From: Rhabdornis inornatus
Lineage: Eukaryota > Chordata > Aves > Passeriformes > Rhabdornithidae
Direction of reading: 5' to 3'
Length of the DNA: 64,000 nucleotides
Assembly: GCA_013397075.1 (NCBI GenBank)
Contig: VWZS01002574.1
Location: 1,736,001-1,800,000 of the forward strand
Below, piece by piece: positions 58,436 to 64,000 of this stretch. Position 1 is the stretch's first letter. Every line of letters starts with the position of its first letter. A program made the position numbers and the translations under genes. The notes below the pieces were generated by a model. The model was not told the origin of the DNA. It worked only from the letters and a program-made list of their open reading frames with translations, and did no database searches.

Positions 58436-61400
58436 TTGTGCTCATTTTTACCCATTAATGAGTTACTATTCCAAAATAGAGATACCTGCCATCCGAGCTG
58501 TGTGAACAATTTTCACTGTTTTGAAGCCTGATCTTTATCCTGAACATTGTTTTATCCTGTTGCTTTAAAATGAGGGTGTCTCTGCATAAATAAATCCCGA
58601 AATTAGGATTTATTCCCCTTCTCCTGACTTGCTCCCAACAGCCAGAACAATGTCTCTCAGCCCTGGTCACTGTTGAAGGCGGTGGCCTGCCCTGATTCCT
58701 ATACTGTTTTTATTTTTTTTGTTCTTTTTCTTTTTCACTTGGGAAAATAAACTGGCATTAACAAGGGGCATTTTGCTCATTGCTGAAAGAGAAAACAGCA
58801 ATAAAAAAATCCCAGCGTTTTTCAGCTGCGCAAGTCAGGGGAAGGGCAGGAAGACGCATGTGCAGCAAGAGCAGTCCCTGGTCATCAATATTGCAGATGA
58901 GAATAATAAATATGAGCAGGCACATGACAGAAAAATGCAGCCACACTCATTCCTGTATTCGTGCTCCAGCTCAGACCTTCAAGTTCTGTTCCCCCCACCC
59001 CCGCCCTGCATTTGAGGAATATCCTGGGAAAAACACAATTATCCCAACACAGAGTTCTGTTTTGATGGAAAAGAATGAAGCTGCTGGGCTGCTTTGCTGC
59101 TGGCATAGTGGGAGATTGGCTGTCAGGAGTTTATCAATCAGACTTTTTTAATTTTAGTTGGTGAAGAATGTTTTCTTTAGGTACCAGATGTTAATGTCAC
59201 CTCATGAATGAAACTGCTTCTGCAAATTGAATAATGTCATTTGCATTCACTCATTCTAAATAACATTGAAGAGTGGCAATGCTGCTTGTGTTAAAAATTC
59301 TTTTTCCAGGCAAAAGAGTATCCAAGACATGATAAACAACTGGGATTTGGATTCTTTAATAAACTTGTTAAATAAGTGTACTATTGGGCCAAAAATTTAA
59401 AAAACATCTAATTTTGGTTCCTAAATAATGGCAACCCACAGCCTAAGCATCCCCATCACACAACACAGAACTTAATGTCAGGTCAGTTTCTGTTTATAGG
59501 AGTGATGGGTGAATTTGGGACAAAGTGCTTGCATAGGTGTTATCACTTTTCACTTGCTGGGATCCCTGAGGACAGGATTAATTGCTTGTTTTGCCTTTTT
59601 GGAGATAAAACCCGTTGTGGGTTTGACATCCCAGACACAGGTGTGCTTAAAGCTGTAGGAAGAAATAATGGATTATATCCTGTCAAAACAACCCCACTGT
59701 GGTTAGAGACATCTCAGCCCACGGTTGATTTTATCCTGAATTCCATGGGTGTAATATCTGGGGTCTTGCTGTGTTTGGGGGGCCCTGGGGAAGCACATTC
59801 CCCTTGCCTACCCCAGCCCAGCCAGCACAGCTCTGCCCTTGCTGCAGCCTCTGGAAATGATCATTTTGCACAGCCCCACACAAATTAAAGCATCGCCATC
59901 TCTCCCTATTATATTAATGGATTTTATGCTACTTTTAAAATTACACTGTTTTCAAACAGGAATACATTTGAATGTCAGACTCTAATACCCAAATATGAAT
60001 GTCAAGACCTCTGTACATCTCTGACATGTAGGAACTAATTTAATCATCTCAGTGAAACGATTTCAGTTCAGACAATCACTTTGTTCGAGTGGAAGGGTTA
60101 TGAAGAGGGTGCACTGCCACAGGAAAGTGCTTACACAGTATTTAGGGCCTTGCTTTTTTAGAAAAAGAAAACCAAGATGGGCATTTGTTCAGGAGTGGAA
60201 ATTCCCAGCCCCTGCCAGCTGAGGTAATCGCACTGCGGGCTCACAAAAATGATGTGTAGCACTGAGGAGCAGTAAATGCTCACTTGTTGGGGAAAGGAAG
60301 GGGAGGGGGCAGTGATGGAAAATGATTTTTTCCCCTGTGTCTGGAGAATAAAAAAGGACAATCTTGTGAAATCTAGGCTGCCTGGCCAGTGAGTGCTGCT
60401 GAGCTCCCGAGTGGGTGATCCCGCCGGCTGTGCACACAGATAACACGGACACGGGAGAAAAACCAGCAGCACTTTTGCATATGGACTGTGGGCTCCTGCT
60501 CCTAAAACTCAGCTTAGACAGTTGCATTCCTCCTTTTTACATATGGCATTTAAAAAAAGGCAAAGGCAGTGCAGGCAGTTTTTTTTCTGAAGGGTAACTG
60601 CTGAGCAGGACTGGCAGAAGGAGTTTATTCCCTATGCGGGCCTGCTACCCTCAGCATCACGGAACTCCACCACAGCCCATGGCTTCAATCTGTTTTAGGA
60701 GGGAGGGAAGTTCCTCCCAAATTTCAGGGGTAGCTGGGATCGGCTCCAGGCCACTGCTGTACAAAGGCTCCCATTAGCAGGGGTGCAGTGACTACAGGAA
60801 AGAGAAAGAAACATCTCAGCTCCTTTCTGGGGTTTCTGGAGGATCAGGGAGGCTTCAGAGGAAATAGCAGAGTCAGAGAAAGATAGGAAAGAGAAAGGGA
60901 AGGGTGGATCAGAGCCTGGAGACATGGGGAAGGAACGGTTAGGGGCCCCAGAGTTAATAAATGAAGGACAGGAACCAATCTATGTGTGTGGGCAATGTTT
61001 GACCATGTCCTTTCCCTGGCTGTGCCATCACCCCCCAGGCTGCAGCCCAGCACAGTCTGCACAGGAGCTGACCCAGCTCCTGGTGAAGATGCTGGGAATA
61101 AGCATGGATTCAGTGCTGATTGCACTTCACTGCCTTGAATTTAAAACTTCCAGCCCTAATTTTGTCTTCATAACAAGTAGGATTAAAAACTTCGAACTGA
61201 AAAAGTGTTGCTGCTGTTTCATGCACCCCCAAACAAAACAAACTAAAAGAATAACCAGGGCTGCAGCCTATGTTGGAGAGCTTTGGTGAAAGAAGCTTGA
61301 TTTGTTGGGTTACTTGTTACAATTAGATGCAGTATAGATAATGTCAAGTTATATTAGCAGCTCTAAGATTTTCCAAGTGTTGGTATGAAAACTGCCCAGC

Positions 61401-61670
61401 CTTGATAATGAAAACATGCGCAGGAAAGCTTTGTAAAACAATCAAAAATCAATCCTGTGTGTCAAGTTGAACATATCAATGAGACAGTTTGCAGTCAGAG
61501 GGTTTTCTTATGAAGTGCTGTCAACAGTCAATGCTACACTTGTCTGATCCGTCCAGCCCCGCTAAGTGGAAAGATTTCTCTTTATATTAACCCAATAGAA
61601 AAGGAAAGGAAAACCAGGAAAATGTAAGCCACGGTAATTCATCTCAAGTATCCTGAAGGACAATTAGCAA
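58436..61670. other. Unique noncoding DNA
   Basis: No gene is recognised. An octamer ATTTGCAT lies at 59239-59246. The plus-strand frame 59475-59888 (137 codons) starts at an ATG and is cysteine-containing with mixed composition, but I see no domain, signal peptide or family resemblance, and no splice or promoter context. Confidence 0.5.
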
Positions 61671-61674
61671 CAAA

Positions 61675-61930
61675 GGCTAGCGGTGGTAAGCCTGCTCTTT
61701 GGTGGGGTTTGGAGATCCGGGGCTGTAATTATTGAGCCATCCTGCTGAATAGCACAATCAATGCTTGACGGCTGCGCCGGTGCGGCGGCTGGAGCTCTTG
61801 TGTAAATGAAACGTCAGGCTGGGGGAAAAGGGGCCATTGTGTTTACCCGAGCCTGGATTAGCTTTTAGAGAACAATGAATCTGCAATCGACGCAAGACAT
61901 TTTAATGGTGTTGTTGGGATCTTTCTTAAT
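61675..61930. promoter_or_regulatory. CpG-retaining candidate conserved noncoding element
   Basis: Unique sequence with about eleven CpGs, half of them in GACGGCTGCGCCGGTGCGGC near 61769, set between AT-rich motifs (GCTGTAATTATTGAGCC, AGCACAATCAATGC, GAACAATGAATCTGC). CATTGTGTTTACCCGAGC contains a forkhead-type TGTTTAC and a SOX-like CATTGT. The mix of factor-type motifs with retained CpG is the basis for the call. Confidence 0.42.
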
Positions 61931-63195
61931 AGGAGGTTGGGGTGATGGAGAGGGAGGGAGAGCGGTGGAGGATGGATTCCACCCGTGCTGTGCAGGTGTG
62001 TGTGCATCCAGCCCCACTTCCCAGCTTGTCCCAGCTGCACCATGGTCCTTGGAGCTGGCAGCAGCCACCCAGGATCAAGGCTGTGGGACCACAGTGCAGT
62101 CGTGCCAGGCTTCACGACTGGCTGGGCAGGTGACAGGTTTTGCACCTGACTACACATCTTCCTGCCCAAAGGGCCTTAAGCCTCCCTCCTCTTGCTCCCT
62201 CGAGCATGGCTCTTCCTGATTTATAGCCTCAGGGTTTATCCCTCTCTCTTTCACAGTATTTTCACTCTTTCCCTCCTTCTCTCTCAAAAATAAGCTTCTC
62301 CCTAGCAGCATCAAGCTCAAGCTTTTCAGCCTTCCCCTTAAATTCCTGTCTAACTTCTCATGGACACATCTCTATTCTTGTCATGTGTTACTTCTTTCAC
62401 AGAAGAAATATTTATCAAGCTCTTCAAACCTGCCAGTAGCCTCACTTCCCCCTTCAGTTTTCCCAGCACTGCTCCTTATATTGCAAAATCATCCCTTTTT
62501 CCAGTTACAGCCAGGGATGTTCTGGGAGAGTTTTGTGTGGGTGCATGCCCAGAGATGAAGGACTCAGACAGATTTTTGTGGCTATTCAAAGGTATTTGCT
62601 AATCCTCTTTTCTCACCAATTGCAAATATTCCAGTCCTGGATGATGTTGCTGGGTGGGAAGGTGACAGGTATCCCAATCCCTTGCTTTCCAGCTGGAAGA
62701 GCAAACTTGCACTGCCAATGGATAGATGAAAATTTCCTTTTTGCCCATGTGTAGACTGTAATGCTTATCCCTGCAGGAATATTAAGGGAAATAAATACCT
62801 GTGGGATGTACATTGCTTTGTGCTTGTTTTTCCTTCAGGGTGATGAAGCAACGCTGGCTGTGCTAAGCCTGGAGAAGACAACAGGAATACCCAAAAGTTT
62901 TGGGAATGCATTTGTTTTCTTTACTCAGGTTTCATTCAAACACATTTTTGCAGCCAACCTGCACATTTTTGCAGTGTGAATGACATGGTGCCCACCCTAT
63001 CCAGACACTGCCAACACCGTGGCATCTGACTCCTGCCACCAAACCCAGAGTTCAGTGCCACTTCCCTCCCTCCAGCCTCAGCACCTGCTCAGCCACGGAG
63101 CAAAGGAAGGCTGGAGGTGTGTGGAGTGCTCGGGGCAGGCATGGAGCCTCACCCACAAACCATCACCACACACCTCCTCAGTGGAAGGCAAACTC
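61931..63195. other. Unique noncoding DNA
   Basis: No gene or repeat family is recognised. Frames of 60-114 codons are GC-driven. Confidence 0.5.
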
Positions 63196-63199
63196 TGCA

Positions 63200-63420
63200 G
63201 ATGTAATTGATTAGTAACTATCAGCTAATTGCAGGGTAATCACATGATTATTTTTGCTTTGCAAACTGAATAGTTGCCATGAGATTGGATAATTGTGCGG
63301 GGCAATTTTACACGGAGGCAGATTCCAACGCAGAATAAAGCCAGCCTCGAGGCTGTGTACAGCAGGCAGGGTGATTTTATTCCTGCCAGTGTGCACATCA
63401 GTGCATCGTGTGCTTCTAAA
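63200..63420. promoter_or_regulatory. Candidate conserved noncoding element
   Basis: Homeodomain-like cores cluster here (GTAATTGATTAGTAAC, CAGCTAATTGCAGG, GGTAATCACATGATTATTT, GGATAATTGTGCGGGGCAAT), with five retained CpGs. No repeat or coding signal. The function is inferred. Confidence 0.35.
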
Positions 63421-64000
63421 GGCATCTTTGGATCCCGTGCTCTAAAGGAGAACCAAAAGATAAGAAATTGCTCTACCAGCATCACTAGAATGAAATAAAA
63501 TCCCCAAACTTTTTGCAAGGCAGCATCTTGACAGGTCTGCCAGCTCAAAGGGAAGATGCAATGCTCCTGTCCTTTGGAGGAGGGTTTGGGCTGCAGGAAC
63601 ACACTCTACTTAACCCCAGGGATTTGTTTGCCTGCAGCCCACGTAGGCACCACAGCCACACCTGCAAACGAGTGCAAAGCATCTCCCTCTCCTCCCAAGG
63701 CCTCGTCACAAAACACAGAGATGATGGTTGGAATATTTTGTCCTTTTGTAGCTCATTAAAATTTTGGTGCTGGCAGGAGAGTCAATCAAATGCCAGCAAT
63801 GCAACCCAAATATTTTCCCAGATGGGTTGAACATTGTACCAGAAAGCAATTGAAGAAATTATTTTCTCTGTTGGCAGGGCGATTTCAAAGGCACTTTAGT
63901 CTCTGAATGTCTCTCAGATGATTAAATATTTCAAGCCATTTTCAATGTCACTGATTCAGATTAATCAAATATTGAAGAGATGGGGTTAAAGCTGGAAGAT
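63421..64000. other. Unique noncoding DNA to window end
   Basis: No gene is recognised. The last 140 bases (CAGATGATTAAATATTTC, CAGATTAATCAAATATTG) are again AT-rich and enhancer-like and may continue beyond the window. Confidence 0.45.

Noticed and set aside
59475..59888. 137-codon frame, plus strand
   Set aside because: Mixed composition, but no domain, signal peptide, splice context or family resemblance. Chance is the simpler explanation without a codon-substitution test.
1..64000. Endogenous viral sequence or LTR elements
   Set aside because: I looked for long terminal repeat pairs and polymerase-like frames and saw none. A library search would be needed to exclude decayed solo LTRs.

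Overview
This window looks like vertebrate nuclear DNA, most probably from a bird. Two LINE pieces end in the CR1-type 3' tail (ATTCTATGATTC family), and a third, reverse-oriented piece matches the CR1 3' region. I see no L1, Alu or B-element sequence. Repeat density is low, with long unique AT-rich stretches and short CpG-rich blocks. Crocodilians and turtles also carry CR1, so the assignment to birds is an inference from the low repeat load.

I found no protein-coding gene, tRNA, rRNA or known microRNA that I can defend anywhere in the 64 kb. The longest open frames lie in GC-rich or simple-repeat DNA, or lack recognisable domains. The window therefore reads as a gene desert, or as the inside of a very large intron. 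What can be supported is repeats, structural motifs, CpG-rich segments and candidate conserved noncoding (enhancer-like) blocks.

Layout. 1-2.2 kb: two CR1 fragments, the first carrying a striking fold-back inverted duplication. 4.5-7.6 kb: three candidate regulatory blocks. 12.0 kb: an old MIR-like SINE. 17.2-17.5 kb: the best CR1 copy, followed by a homeodomain/POU-site-rich block. 17.8-18.85 kb: a CpG island containing a 16-bp minisatellite and a sequencing gap, with a C-run array on one side of the gap and a (GGGAT)n array on the other. 21.1 kb: a dyad of TAATCC sites. 22.5-23.0 and 26.8-27.1 kb: CpG-retaining enhancer-like blocks, the second with a nested palindrome. 28.3-28.6 kb: a CpG-rich segment. 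32.6 kb: a 71-bp (CCTT)n/(GGAA)n array. 34.6-37.4 kb: enhancer-like blocks, CpG-rich segments and an 8-bp tandem array. 38.0 kb: an ancient MIR/L2-like relic. 41.3-41.6 kb: a block with a 29-bp dyad holding two TAATTA cores. 42.9 kb: a hairpin. 49.0 kb: a candidate block. 56.1 kb: a second MIR-like relic. 57.2-58.1 kb: a 12-bp minisatellite, a perfect hexanucleotide array, a CpG-rich patch and a long AT-rich block. 61.7-61.9 and 63.2-63.4 kb: further CpG-retaining blocks.

No genes work together here. The most plausible role is long-range cis-regulation of a gene outside the window, with the 18-kb CpG island as the best candidate for a promoter whose core is hidden by the gap. Conservation is inferred from composition only; no alignment was possible.
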